A stretch of DNA of 64,000 nucleotides from Acanthosepion esculentum (taxonomy: Eukaryota; Mollusca; Cephalopoda; Sepiida; Sepiidae): NCBI GenBank assembly GCA_964036315.1, contig OZ038517.1, positions 56,856,656-56,920,655 of the forward strand, in the 5' to 3' direction. The notes under the pieces were generated by a model. That model had not been told where the DNA came from. It made no database searches and worked only from the letters and a program-made list of their open reading frames with translations. Shown one piece after another: positions 1 to 10,425 of this stretch (position 1 is the first letter of the stretch; each line of letters starts with the position of its first letter). A program made the position numbers and the translations under genes.

Positions 1-39
1 TTATACCACAGCTAAAATGTAAGTGTTTATTATTTAAGG

Positions 40-404
40 AGTTATCTAACAATCTTTACATTATTCGGACTATTGTCCTCATCTTTGTTGCCATATTTAT
101 CACAAGGTTTTGGCCGTTGTACACTTCGGCCTTCTTCAGGTGATTGAAATGTCGAACTGAACCCTTTATCTTGCTTGCTGGAGTAGACTGTTCTTTAGAT
201 TTGGCACATGGAACTAGAACAATCTACCCCAGCGAGCGAAATAAAGGGTTCAGTTTGATATTCCAACCCCCTGAAAAAAGCCAGAGCATACAATGGCCGA
301 AACATTGTGATAAATATGGCAACAAAGATGAGGACAATAGTCCGAATAATGTAAATAGTGTACATAATACCTCATCTCAGAAATATAGACAGTTATCTAA
401 CAAT
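40..404. mobile_element. Palindromic retroposon-like element with 14-bp flanking direct repeats
   Basis: Two arms of about 130 bp run in opposite directions (about 62-185 and 217-349). Both carry the motif GGCCGAAAC (or its decayed form) and end ACAATAGTCCGA. The whole is bounded by a 14-bp direct repeat AGTTATCTAACAAT (40-53 and 391-404), which looks like a target-site duplication. The same family recurs at 34.86-35.59 kb. The inverted-arm layout and CTGAAGAAGGCC...GGCCGAAAC core resemble Penelope-type terminal repeats; the class assignment is inference. Confidence 0.55.
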
Positions 405-619
405 ATTTGAAAAACATTGTTAATATATTAGGGCAATTGATATAAATTAGGTGAATATTTAAATATGATTTACTTTTCATCTTCATAAAAGTATTTAACA
501 CTCTTATAATTTATTTGATCAATATTTTTGGTAATATTGCATCATCTTCAAAACATTACATTATTAATGCAGCAATTGTCTTTAACTTGTTTAATTATGG
601 CAAAAACAAACAAAAGGTG

Positions 620-1150
620 TTCAGTATCAATTTGAGACCAGGTGAAATAGGGAAATGAAGTCAAAGAAACTAAGTCTTGTTAAATCAATGACATGGACCA
701 TAATAAAATTATGCACATGTGGCTCGTGATGTGAAAATTCTTCAGCAGGTTAGATGCCCTTGTAAAGCTTCACCAAAACTTATATGCAAGACAGGGACAT
801 CAGTAAAGATTCACAGGTGACATGGATGGATGAATCAGGTTAGTCAAAGCACAGCAAAGAGTACAATGCACCATGTGGAACTGTAAAGTCATACACCAAA
901 GAAGACATTTTTAATGTACTTGGAAGGTAGTATCTAATAAGATACAGTATTTTTGAACTTGATGCGAAAGAAATTCAACTTTTACATCACTCAAGCAAGA
1001 CATATATGTTAAAAAGAAGAAAAAGGAAGAGAGTGAGAGAAGGTTCTTTGCCAAAGGAATACCATCCTAACATAGAAACATTGATTTGTTTGTTTGGTTG
1101 GGGTTTTATGGCATATCAACCACTATGGGTTATTTAATGCCAGATCCAGC
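620..1150 (+). pseudogene. Possible Tc1/mariner-like relic
   Basis: Fragments in shifting + frames (MDESG-like around 830, then LVGVLWHINHYG around 1100) have the look of the DDE middle region of Tc1-like transposases, but stops and frameshifts are frequent. A 40-bp stretch at 1109-1165 is repeated in diverged form near 11645-11705. Weak call. Confidence 0.25.
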
Positions 1151-1164
1151 ATTTACTAGATATA

Positions 1165-1372
1165 TCAAAAACGTATAGTTGGCAAAATCATGGTTTCAAA
1201 AACGTATAGTTGGCAAAATCATGGTTTCAAAAACGTATAGTTGGCAAAATCATGGTTTCAAAAACGTATAGTTGGCAAAATCATGGTTTCAAAAACGTAT
1301 AGTTGGCAACTGTTTCAAAAACGTATAGCTGGCAACTGTTTCAAAAACGTATAGCTGGCAACATCATTGTTT
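1165..1372 (+). repeat. Tandem array, 31-bp units passing into 26-bp units
   Basis: Units beginning TCAAAAACGTATAG start at 1165, 1196, 1227 and 1258 (31 bp), then at 1289 and 1315 (26 bp, lacking AATCA), with a final unit at 1341. The first four are essentially identical, indicating recent expansion. Confidence 0.9.
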
Positions 1373-1499
1373 CCCATCACATTTTAGGGGTAAGGTGTTA
1401 GTATATTTAGTGTAGGGTTTGGGAGGGAAAGTTAATTGTAAGTTGTAGTTGTTTTGGGATGGGTTAGATGTGATGGGGCATGACATGACCAGCCGATTG

Positions 1500-1795
1500 A
1501 TTGGATCGACAGCCTTTTGGTTGGACGTAGTTTATCGTCATCCCCAGGACGCGGATGTAGTTTATCGTCATGCCCAGGAAGCGAACACACCTTGGGATTT
1601 CGCTATTTTCCCATAGCTGGGACCCTAACAGGTGCTACCACCCCAGGTCAGGGTGGACCTGGGAACATCGGCAATTAAGAGGTGGTTCCACGCTCCTCAA
1701 AACCCCCTGATCAGAGGCCTTGCTGTTGGATGTAGTTTATCGTCTTACCCAGGACTCGGATGCAGTTTAATGTCATACCCAGGACGGTAGAAACA
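1500..1795 (+). repeat. GTAGTTTATCGTCAT repeat block
   Basis: The phrase G(A)TGTAGTTTATCGTCAT followed by CCCAGGA occurs near 1527, 1555, 1733 and (as GCAGTTTAATGTCAT) 1761, in pairs surrounding about 150 bp of GC-richer unique sequence. Looks like terminal subrepeats of a retroposon; family not recognised. Confidence 0.55.
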
Positions 1796-1989
1796 TTGAT
1801 GAGTTTCAAATATAAAGCTGCTTTAGTACAAAAGAAAATATTTATCAAACTGGTGTAGATCAAAGGAACAAACAAAAAAATTGACACTGTTTTAATATTC
1901 TTAAGGGTAATGTGAAAAGTGTAGTTCAAAATATTTGCATGAGTAGAATCTGGTTATTACAATTAGGCAATGATCAGTGAACTACTGGC

Positions 1990-2100
1990 TTAGTCTATTG
2001 CATTCACTTTCACACTAGTATCTTGGCAAAGGCATGAATGCATCTCTACCACCCCCAAATATGGGTCAAATAGCATAGCTGACAGAGTTCTTTCTATAGC
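1990..2100 (+). repeat. SINE fragment, family S copy 1
   Basis: GGCAAAGGCATGAATGCATC and ATATGGGTCAAATAGCA match the copy at 17.2-17.4 kb in the same orientation, and the copies at 10.3 and 11.8 kb in reverse. Strongly truncated. Confidence 0.45.
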
Positions 2101-2104
2101 ATAG

Positions 2105-5100
2105 GATAAGACTTTTAATAGGTACCTCCAGACTTTATAAAAAAAAATTTTAAAATAGGGAAATTAAAAACGCATTCTGTGCCTTCTTTAAAATTTTGAT
2201 TTAAAATAGTCAAAAAAATAGATTAAAATAGGTACCTCCAAAAAATTTAAAAAAAAAAAAATCAATAAAAAGAGCGTAGCATGACAGGAACGGCCTTAAA
2301 TTTGATGAAAAATGTTTTTATCTGCTTAAGTATATATCATTAAGAAAAAATACCAAAGTATTTTTTGATTATTTTTTTAAATTTTTTACTCATTCTTTGT
2401 ATGTCCGAAATTTTAGTTAAAAATCTTTTTTTTTTGTCAACAAAATTACTAAACAAAACTTGATATCAGCCATACGGAAGGACATAATTGACGTAACGTT
2501 TTTTATTTTACATGAACCAGCTTATGTAGTACCTCGTAATTATTAAAGTAAAAAAAACAAAAAACTTTCAGCATTCCAATTGCTTTTATTTTTTTGTTTT
2601 TTATTACTGTAGCTTATACCATAAGTTTGTTGATACTAACTGTAGAAATTTTAAATACTAAAATACAAGTGCTGCACACCTTTTTGAGGACAACTATAGC
2701 CCCTAAAGTCAATGCAGTTCTGCTATGATAAAACATTTCTATCCCAAGTAAAAATCATCACAAACATATCAAAAGTTATTTTGTTACACTAACAGCCTAT
2801 TTGCTCTGGAAAAAAAATATTGAAAAATGACTTTTGTCATCTGAACAAAACATCAAGGAAACTTTTGATCTGCACCCCATGAAACTAGGTATTTCCTGAA
2901 AGCAAAGAATGCTCTTTCATTTCTAAGTGAAATTGGTTGGTGTAAATGAGGAAAATAGTGTTGAAATTAAGCTAAAATTGATTTTTTTTTACATTGCTGT
3001 GTCAAAGGCCAGCCAGCCGACAATACCAAGCTGTCATCACCTTGTAAAAAATCCCATTTTTCTTTTTATTAGTTTGAACAATGGCTTGATGTATTTTGGT
3101 TTTTAGCACCTTTTGAGCAAGGTGATGACAACGACACTTAAGGAATGCTTATGAGCTGCAGGCAGAATGGACCGAGAACTGAGAAATGCTCAACATGTGT
3201 GTTCGCACGAAGAATTTGCAATAATGAAATCGACGTTCATCGAGAACGCTTACACTCAAGCCACGCGACGTTTTATTGCTTGTGACCTTCCGTACTTTTT
3301 AATTACATCCATTTTAACGATTTTTATGAAGACAAAATTATTTCTTAATTACTGCGGATCTTCTGATTAGTCAACAAAACGATACAATTTACAAAGCGCT
3401 AAAAAAGATCTCATAAGGACACTTAGGAAACCTGATGCGGCTTTTAACTAATTTTATATTTTAATAAATGTAAAAATCTATTATAATTATTAAAGAAATA
3501 ACAAATGAAATAACTGTATTAAAAATTCATTTTTCATCGAAAAAATATTTTGCTTTCAGAAAATATTGTCCATATTCATAAAGACAGCTAAAAGCAAATA
3601 AAAGCATTTGAAATTAAAATAATTAATTAATTATTAATATATTTGTTTTATTGAGTTTTATGTTACAATTCAGAGCTGATTTCCAGGTACGTGAGGTCCA
3701 ATTAAAAAAAAAAAAAAAAAAACATGATTTGCATTCCTCAAAGCCTTGTATTTTAATCACTAAACCCGATGCGATCGAATTTCTAGCGTTTTCATAAAAT
3801 TAGTTGGGGGGGGGGGGTAATAAATATATTAAAAAATATTTCTGCCATGACTTTAATAAAAGAAAACATATTTATAATAATTTCGATCATCTGTGAATAC
3901 TTTCTGAAAGTTTCATTAACATCCAACAATTATTTTTATTTTTGCAAGATTTTCTAAATTAATGTGTATCATACAAAAAAAAACGTGCTAAAAATTGTTA
4001 TTTTACTTTTAGTAGTTCCGGTGATACAAAGAGAAACAAGGTTTTTTTTTAATCAAAATTTATTTTAGAATATTCTAAAAAGAAGGAAAAAATTTAAAAA
4101 AACTTTGATCTTTCCTCTTCATAATAAAACAAAGCTGAAGCATTTTTAGACGATACAATTTTGTTTTCGTAAAGTTTGGCGTCTTTTTCATCATGCTATG
4201 CGATTTTTTTTAGCGATCTTATGATTATTAGTAAATATAGTTTTAATAAAAAATATTCCCTAACTTTTACGCTATTGAAACTTAATTTTAAAAGACTTAA
4301 AAATTTTATAAATTATTCTAATTAATTTTTTTTTTAAATTAAAAATCTTGTAAAAACTCATTGAAAAATTCTTTTTAAGACAATTGTCCTTAATATCTTA
4401 GTCATAAAAACAATTAAAAACTCCTCTATGAAATAATGTCTTAATTTTACAATTCAGAGAGCAAATAAATTTTCAGTAAGACGGGGTTAGATTTTGCAAA
4501 AAAAAAAAAAAAGATTTGAATTCTCCAAAATGTTCTGCTTTTATAGTTATTAACAATTGTCGTTGAATTTCTCAAGTTTTTTTCATAAAATCACATGCAA
4601 AAAAAAAATTTAAATAAGAATTTCATTAAGTTGTGAATAAGTCCTGAAAGTTTCATTAGAATGCAACAATTATATGATATGGTAAGAATTTCCAAATCAA
4701 TGTATCTTTCACAAAAAAAAAAAAAAAAAGAAAAGAAAAATACTAAAATTTGCTATGCTAATTTTATGGCCCATCCGTTGATGCAAGAAAAACAAGATTT
4801 TTAACCAAAATTTCAAATGTTCTAAAAAAGATTAAAAAATATAATTAAATTATAAATACTTGATCTTTGTTCTTAAAGATTTTAACATTGGTTTTTAAGT
4901 CTTGGCATTTTTTTTATCATAGTATGCTCTTTTTTCAGTGAATTAGTGAAGAATTTAGCTTTATAAAAATGTAAATATTAGGAACATTCAAAATTCACTA
5001 GTACGGATTTGTCATCAGTTAGGTAAAAATTGAATTGTACATCAAAAAACATTCAATATAAAGCGCATTTAGGAGTGCTTAAAATTGTCAATAAAATAGG

Positions 5101-6400
5101 GTAACTCCTAAATCTTAGTACATTTTTAAAAACAGTGGATATTGTTTTTTGGGAGATACCTAATTTTTTAAAAAGGTACCGTTTAGCTTTTTTAAAGTAC
5201 CGAAAAAGGATTCATATTTTTCAAATATTGTAAATCCATACTTACATAAGTTTTTAAGAGGGCAATATCACCTTCATCAAGAGCTGGAATTAAAAAGAGA
5301 AAATGTAAAGAATAGTCTCTCTCTAAAAATAATTTCTCTCATATACAAACACATGCATAAACTTTTATTGGTGTCAAGACAATAACTTAAGCTGAGCTGT
5401 AATATTCAGGTGCTTAATGTTACTCAATTATATATGGTCTTGAATGTAAAAGTATAATGTAAACAATTTAAGGTGCTATTTCGCATTCTTAAAGAAAAAA
5501 AACATTAATATTTTTCTTATTAAGGATTAATTTTAAAGCAATAGAAAAAAGAAATCTAGCCTATTTTGAGAAACATCTTTTTGACATTTTTTTTTTTTAA
5601 TTTCATCAAGTTTCTTTGGTCATGTCACAAAAACTATGACTCCTAGTTTAAAATTATAATAAATCAAAAGTTCCATGTGTACAAATTTCGTAAATAAAAC
5701 TCTGTGCTTTACTTACTTAGAGGTACACAGCAAAATAGTAGTAGAAAGTTTACTCGATAAACAAAGTACCCCAAGAAATTGTAGGGAGAGAGAGCTTAGC
5801 ATAGTTAGTCTGAATTAATTTTGTCATTGTTTTAGGAATATTAATTCAATTGTTTCATCATGTTAATAAAAATCAAATGACTGATATCTATGTGTGCCCG
5901 GTAAACGGTTGTTACGCCAAATTATGTACCAAAATAAAAGTGTTCGTACTTGAAAACTGTTAACTGTTTTCCCCTATTTTGGACATTACGAATTTAAGCC
6001 GAGGCTTAAGTTAAAACAGTGTTAAAGATTTAAGGTGTTTATTTCTAAAAACTAATGATCCTTAATAAAAATGAAATTAAAATCCAATTTGAAGAGAATG
6101 CCACTGATGGCCTAGCTTTCAAAGTAATAGAGAATGCTTCCAAAATGCTTTAGAAACAAAGTACTAAAATATCTTAAAATTATTCTAAGCATCCAATTAA
6201 GGATAAATAATAATTTGTTTTTAATGTTGCCTTGTACCTATTGCAACTTTAATAATTCCGTGTAATGTTGAGTTATGACACAGCATTTCTTGTAACTTGT
6301 ATGATTCGGTCTCATTTGTTTTGTTTCAAACAAATGAATAAAGTGTACTTGCCTTGAATGGGTTTCTCTTTGTCTGGCTCATCATCTTTGACTTTCCTCT
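2105..6400. other. AT-rich intergenic stretch without recognisable gene
   Basis: More than 4 kb with long A/T runs, a G9 run at 3806 and poor complexity. A short inverted pair (GCTGTCATCACCTTG at 3031 and CAAGGTGATGACAACG at 3118) brackets about 75 bp. A 67-codon + strand ORF at 3167-3370 has no recognisable family and is treated as chance. Confidence 0.5.
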
Positions 6401-6510
6401 GATCGTTTCCTAAATAATCAGGCATAGCTTTAAATTCCGGGCTGTAGAAACAGAGAAATTTCCTAAATATAAAGTTTTTCTTTTCTTTTCTCCTCAGAAC
6501 AGACCTTTGT

Positions 6511-6540
6511 CAGCCCGGAAGTGCCTGTGTGACGTCACAG
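6511..6540 (+). promoter_or_regulatory. ETS + CRE promoter-like pair upstream of the Tigger-derived gene
   Basis: CCGGAAGTG (6515-6523) is a consensus ETS site, and the full palindromic CRE TGACGTCA (6530-6537) follows 6 bp later. The pair lies about 330 bp before the transposase-family ATG. ETS+CRE is typical of TATA-less animal housekeeping promoters. Function is inferred. Confidence 0.5.
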
Positions 6541-6863
6541 TATCAACACCGACACCTAACGGACAACAACGAAAGAAAAACAAACAAGAACGATAATCGA
6601 GAAGTTATTCCCCCGCCCCACTTTTCGAAAGTTCGCTTTACGCCATTTCACTTATATGAAAGATCTCTTTCCATTAAGCTAAAAAAAAAGTGTTTGTTTT
6701 GCAGCAAGCTATTACAGAGGTAGTGCGAACCTCGAGCAGAGTGGAGCTACCACGCTCCTTCCGCGGGGACAACACTCAGCATCAAGCCGACTTAGCTTTG
6801 AACTTTGTGAGCATATGTGCTTTATCTCGAATTATTTATTTATTCTGTGCATCCGTTAACAAA

Positions 6864-8624
6864 ATGTATCATAAGGTACCCGAAAAGCCTAAAAGAGTTC
6901 GTAAGGGAGTTACGCTTGGCGTAAAACTGGATGTAATTAAACGTTTCAGCCGTGGTGAACGGAATAAAGACATTGTGCGTGCATTGAATTTGCCGGCTTC
7001 AACCATTCGTACTATTTACAAGCAAAGAGAAAGAATCTTGAAAGCTGCCGAAGTTACTATTGGTTCTGCTAATAGCAAAGTGGTCTCTTTTAGTCGGCAT
7101 CCAGTAATGGATAAAATGGAAAGTCTATTGCTTGAGTGGATTGACGGGTGTACAAAGCGTGGCGATCCATTAACTTATCTTATAGTTAAGGAGAAATCAG
7201 TCAGTCTTTTTAATAAATTGAAACAAAAAGCACTGGACGATGGGGATGAAAGTGTTGCAAAAGTAGAATTTAAAGGTAGCCATGGGTGGTTTGGTCGATT
7301 TTTAAGACGAGGGCAGCTTCATAACTTAAAGATTACTGGAGAAAGTGCTTCAGCTGATACTGAAGCTGCGGAAAAGTTCCCAGAAGAACTACAGAAAATA
7401 ATTACAGTAGGTGGTTATACATATAAACAAGTGTTTAACTGTGACGAAACTGCAATTTATTGGAAAAAATTGCCAAGTAAGACATTTATTTCAGTAGAAG
7501 AAAAACAGGCAAAGGGACACAAGCCTTCAAAGGACAAATTTACCCTAATGCCTATTATTAATGCCACTGGTGATGCTGTTCTTCGTCCTCTACTTGTTTA
7601 TCATTCAGAAAATCCAAGAGCACTTAAAGGCATTGATAAGAATATACTTCCAGTTGTGTTTCGTTCACATCCAAGCGGTTGGAATACCCAAGTGATTTTT
7701 TCTGAATATATGAATGGGTATGTTAGTCCTTTTGTTGAAAAATATTGTAAAGAAAATAACCTTGAAAATAGATGTCTTGTAATTGTGGATAACTGTACTG
7801 CTCACCCACCTGGAATTACCGAGTATGGCGGTAATATTCATGTTGTTTTCTTACCACTATATACGACAACATTGTTGCAACCATGTCACCAGGGCCTGAT
7901 AGCCACAATTAAGGCTTACTATATGCAAAATGTGATGCGTTTTATTATAAATGCAATTGACAGAGAAGGTAACTCCAAAGTAGCTTTGCGAGGAATTTGG
8001 AAAGACTACAATATAAAACTGGCAATTGACAACCTTGGAGATGCTCTCAATCAGCTAACAATTTCAATGAGAAATGGTGTTTGGAAAAAATTGTGTCCTG
8101 AAGCAGTGAATGATTTTAAAGACTTTGAACCAACAACAATAAATACATCAATTGTGAATTTGGCTAAGGAGGCTGGATTTGTTGAAGTTGATGAAGATAA
8201 TGTTGAAGAGATTTTAGCATCTCATGACCAAGAGCTGACAGAGGAAGAGTTGATGCAGTTACAAGAGGAGAGGATAAGAATGGAAACTGATTGCCATAGT
8301 GAACAGCCTGAAAATGAAGTCATCCAGGAACTGAATTTGAAACATTTGCATGAGATTTTCACAAGGATTGACAATGCTGCAATGCTTGCACAAAAGTATG
8401 ACTTTAATTTTGAACGGGCAAGGAAGTTTCGGGCAGGTTTGAAAGAAGTTTTGAGTGCCTACAAACAACTCTATGATGAGATGAGAGGGGCAAAGCAATC
8501 AAACATACAGCCTGATTTCAAGGCTTCCACAACAGACAATGAATCTCAACCTTCAACATCAAAACAGGCAGATATAGAAGACTTATTTTGGGTCTGGGAA
8601 CGCTCAAAATTTTTTCCTGTATAA
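6864..8624 (+). CDS. Tigger/pogo (CENP-B-like) transposase-family protein, 586 aa, intact ORF
   Basis: The frame is open from 6690, but family-like sequence starts at the ATG at 6864, giving 586 residues; the upstream 58 codons look unlike the family. Residues about 8-60 form a CENP-B/Psq-type HTH (LGVKLDVIKRFSRGERNKDI, then LNLPASTIRTI). A second CENP-B/TIGD-type HTH follows, ending HGWFGRFLRR. The DDE core has Asp194 (FNCDETAIYWK) and Asp309 (LVIVDNCTAHP), but the third acidic position is His342 (LLQPCHQGLIA, where the family has QPxDQG). The C-terminal tail is acidic and ends STSKQADIEDLFWVW. Intact reading frame, loss of a catalytic residue and a promoter-like upstream region fit a host-domesticated TIGD-type DNA-binding protein. 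A recently inserted inactive copy is the alternative. Terminal inverted repeats were not found by eye. Confidence 0.85.
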   Translation: MYHKVPEKPKRVRKGVTLGVKLDVIKRFSRGERNKDIVRALNLPASTIRTIYKQRERILKAAEVTIGSANSKVVSFSRHPVMDKMESLLLEWIDGCTKRGDPLTYLIVKEKSVSLFNKLKQKALDDGDESVAKVEFKGSHGWFGRFLRRGQLHNLKITGESASADTEAAEKFPEELQKIITVGGYTYKQVFNCDETAIYWKKLPSKTFISVEEKQAKGHKPSKDKFTLMPIINATGDAVLRPLLVYHSENPRALKGIDKNILPVVFRSHPSGWNTQVIFSEYMNGYVSPFVEKYCKENNLENRCLVIVDNCTAHPPGITEYGGNIHVVFLPLYTTTLLQPCHQGLIATIKAYYMQNVMRFIINAIDREGNSKVALRGIWKDYNIKLAIDNLGDALNQLTISMRNGVWKKLCPEAVNDFKDFEPTTINTSIVNLAKEAGFVEVDEDNVEEILASHDQELTEEELMQLQEERIRMETDCHSEQPENEVIQELNLKHLHEIFTRIDNAAMLAQKYDFNFERARKFRAGLKEVLSAYKQLYDEMRGAKQSNIQPDFKASTTDNESQPSTSKQADIEDLFWVWERSKFFPV

Positions 8625-8848
8625 ATTAATAGTAATTATTTCTACACTTAGAAATACCATTTCTGTTTATGAAATGTTTTATAGGCAGACTCTATTTCTA
8701 GACAGTAAAAAAAATCTGGAAAACTTTCTGAATATTTACAGTTAAAGAATCTCTTAATATCTGTTTCTCAAAAATACTTTTGTAAAATAATTCAAAAGTG
8801 TAGAATTTATCAAATATCTTATTTAAATGGAAGCATCTCACAGGTTTC

Positions 8849-8854
8849 AAATAA
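8849..8854 (+). terminator. Candidate polyadenylation signal for the Tigger-derived gene
   Basis: AATAAA occurs 225 bp after the stop codon at 8622-8624. The region is AT-rich, so the hexamer could be fortuitous; other AATAAA copies follow after 9,000. Confidence 0.3.
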
Positions 8855-8899
8855 AGAGCCTGATATATTATCATTGTCATTGATAAAAAATATGACTCC

Positions 8900-9740
8900 A
8901 TTTTTCTGGGGACATACAAACTTTTTGTTGACTGTTTGCACCAATTAATAATGTTGCTTATTTATATTTTTTGAAAAGAAGAAAAAAAAGAGCTCAATAT
9001 TGTAAATATACATTTGAATAAAAAAAAACAGAATTTACATAATGTTCTTTAACTTATTTAAAAGCAGAAAAAAAAGATGATTTTTTTTAATATAAACGTA
9101 TTCTGTAGATATATATTTTATTTTAGTTTCTGGTAAATTAAAAAAATAAAGGAATTTTGAATTAAATTTCACTCAATGTTATTTATTTATTATCTTAATT
9201 TTTATGTTATTAATTTTTTTCACACCAACATTTAATGTGGTCTTTCAGAGTAAACATTTCCTTCACATATTTCAAAATGATTAATTGGAAATTATTTAAA
9301 TAAATGCATTTTATATTCATAATTATAATTTAAAAGAATCAATAAAAATACATTTTAAGTTTTTAATTGTCTATTATTTTAAATTTTTGCTAAAATAGAA
9401 TTTTCACAGACTACCAAGAATTTTTGTCTCCTCCCAGCAATACTGGGCAGTTTATAAGTGATGACAGCTACAATGGGATCAACATTGTTTTTATTTTTAG
9501 ATGAAGTACTGTCAACCTTTCTTAATTTTGACTAGTAATTTTTCTGTCATAATTTTTAGTTGCTTTTAATGTCAAGATGAAAGAAAATTACTCATGAAAA
9601 TTAATAAGAATAAGAGGATAGAATCTTTTTTACTTGCCACCTGTCTGACAGTGTATTGATAATATCTGTTTTTAATTTGAAATAAATTGTTAAATATTTT
9701 TTTTATGTATAGCACTTTATTTTGACTTGTAGTGAGTCCC
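8900..9740. other. AT-rich sequence, no gene seen
   Basis: No coding similarity and no clear repeat; a short GGGCAG-containing patch at 9432-9480 is the only departure from AT-rich composition. Confidence 0.4.
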
Positions 9741-9829
9741 AATAAAAATGAAAATAATGCAGTTGCACTTTCCTTTAAAATATATATATATATGTATATA
9801 TCAAAACTTCATTTCCTATACTTCTCTCA

Positions 9830-10135
9830 ACCTACAAGAAGGCAACTCTCAAAGGAAAAGAGGAAAAAGAAAAACTGAACCTGACCAAAAACACCAAAAG
9901 TTTGCAGAAGCAGAACTTATTTATTTGTGACTAAAAATACCAAACATCAGGGAGGCTCCACGTATAACTTCCATTATAAAAAAAATGAAAGAGAAAGGAA
10001 CACTAAAAATATAAAAAAAATTGGCACAAAGAGATGTTTTGATGTTTGTACCAAATTCTTGAGCCTATTCAAAAGGATAAAAACCTAACACCTCTAGGCC
10101 AGATGGATGAGACAGAGCAGACCAAAACCACAGAA
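9830..10135 (+). pseudogene. Possible Tc1-like transposase N-terminal relic
   Basis: On the + strand, PRITSIIKKMKEKGTLKI (about 9957-10013) resembles the second HTH of Tc1 transposases (consensus VSxIIRKxKExGTVxN). It is followed by in-frame stops. The remainder is unrecognisable. Confidence 0.3.
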
Positions 10136-10249
10136 GTTACTACTAGTAGAATATAAAGTAACAAAATCACCACATTAAGTGTTGCTTCTGTGGTTTCCAG
10201 CATAAGTTTTTATGTGGTGCAGTTGCTAGTTTCACACACATTTGGCTTT

Positions 10250-10425
10250 GAATTCAGAGTTGTCTTTCTCTTAGACTGGCTACCAATCAAAGCTATAGTT
10301 CCCAGTCTGCCCTACTTTTTTCCCCTATCTGGTAAGAGAAGAGATGGTTTCATACCATTCCAAGAGTATTCCTGCAAATTCAACTGCCTTGACCAGAATT
10401 TGAACTCAACACACAAATCCCAATT
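10250..10425 (-). repeat. SINE, family S copy 2
   Basis: The + strand reads TCTCTTAGACTGGCTACCAA, later GGTTTCATACCATTCC and CCAGAATTTGAACTCAAC, which is the reverse complement of the 17.2-kb copy with about 75-80% apparent identity. Any ORF over it is incidental. Confidence 0.5.

Noticed and set aside
1165..1372. Possible CRISPR-like array
   Set aside because: The units are contiguous tandem repeats without unique spacers, in a eukaryotic genome.
3167..3370. 67-codon ORF in AT-rich DNA
   Set aside because: No similarity, no regulatory context and short length; treated as chance.
6690..6863. 58-codon N-terminal extension of the Tigger-like ORF
   Set aside because: The sequence has no similarity to the family, and the HTH starts just after the ATG at 6864; the upstream ATG is kept only as an unlikely alternative.
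8259..8498. Antisense ORF inside the Tigger-like gene
   Set aside because: Shadow of the coding strand; low complexity and no domain.
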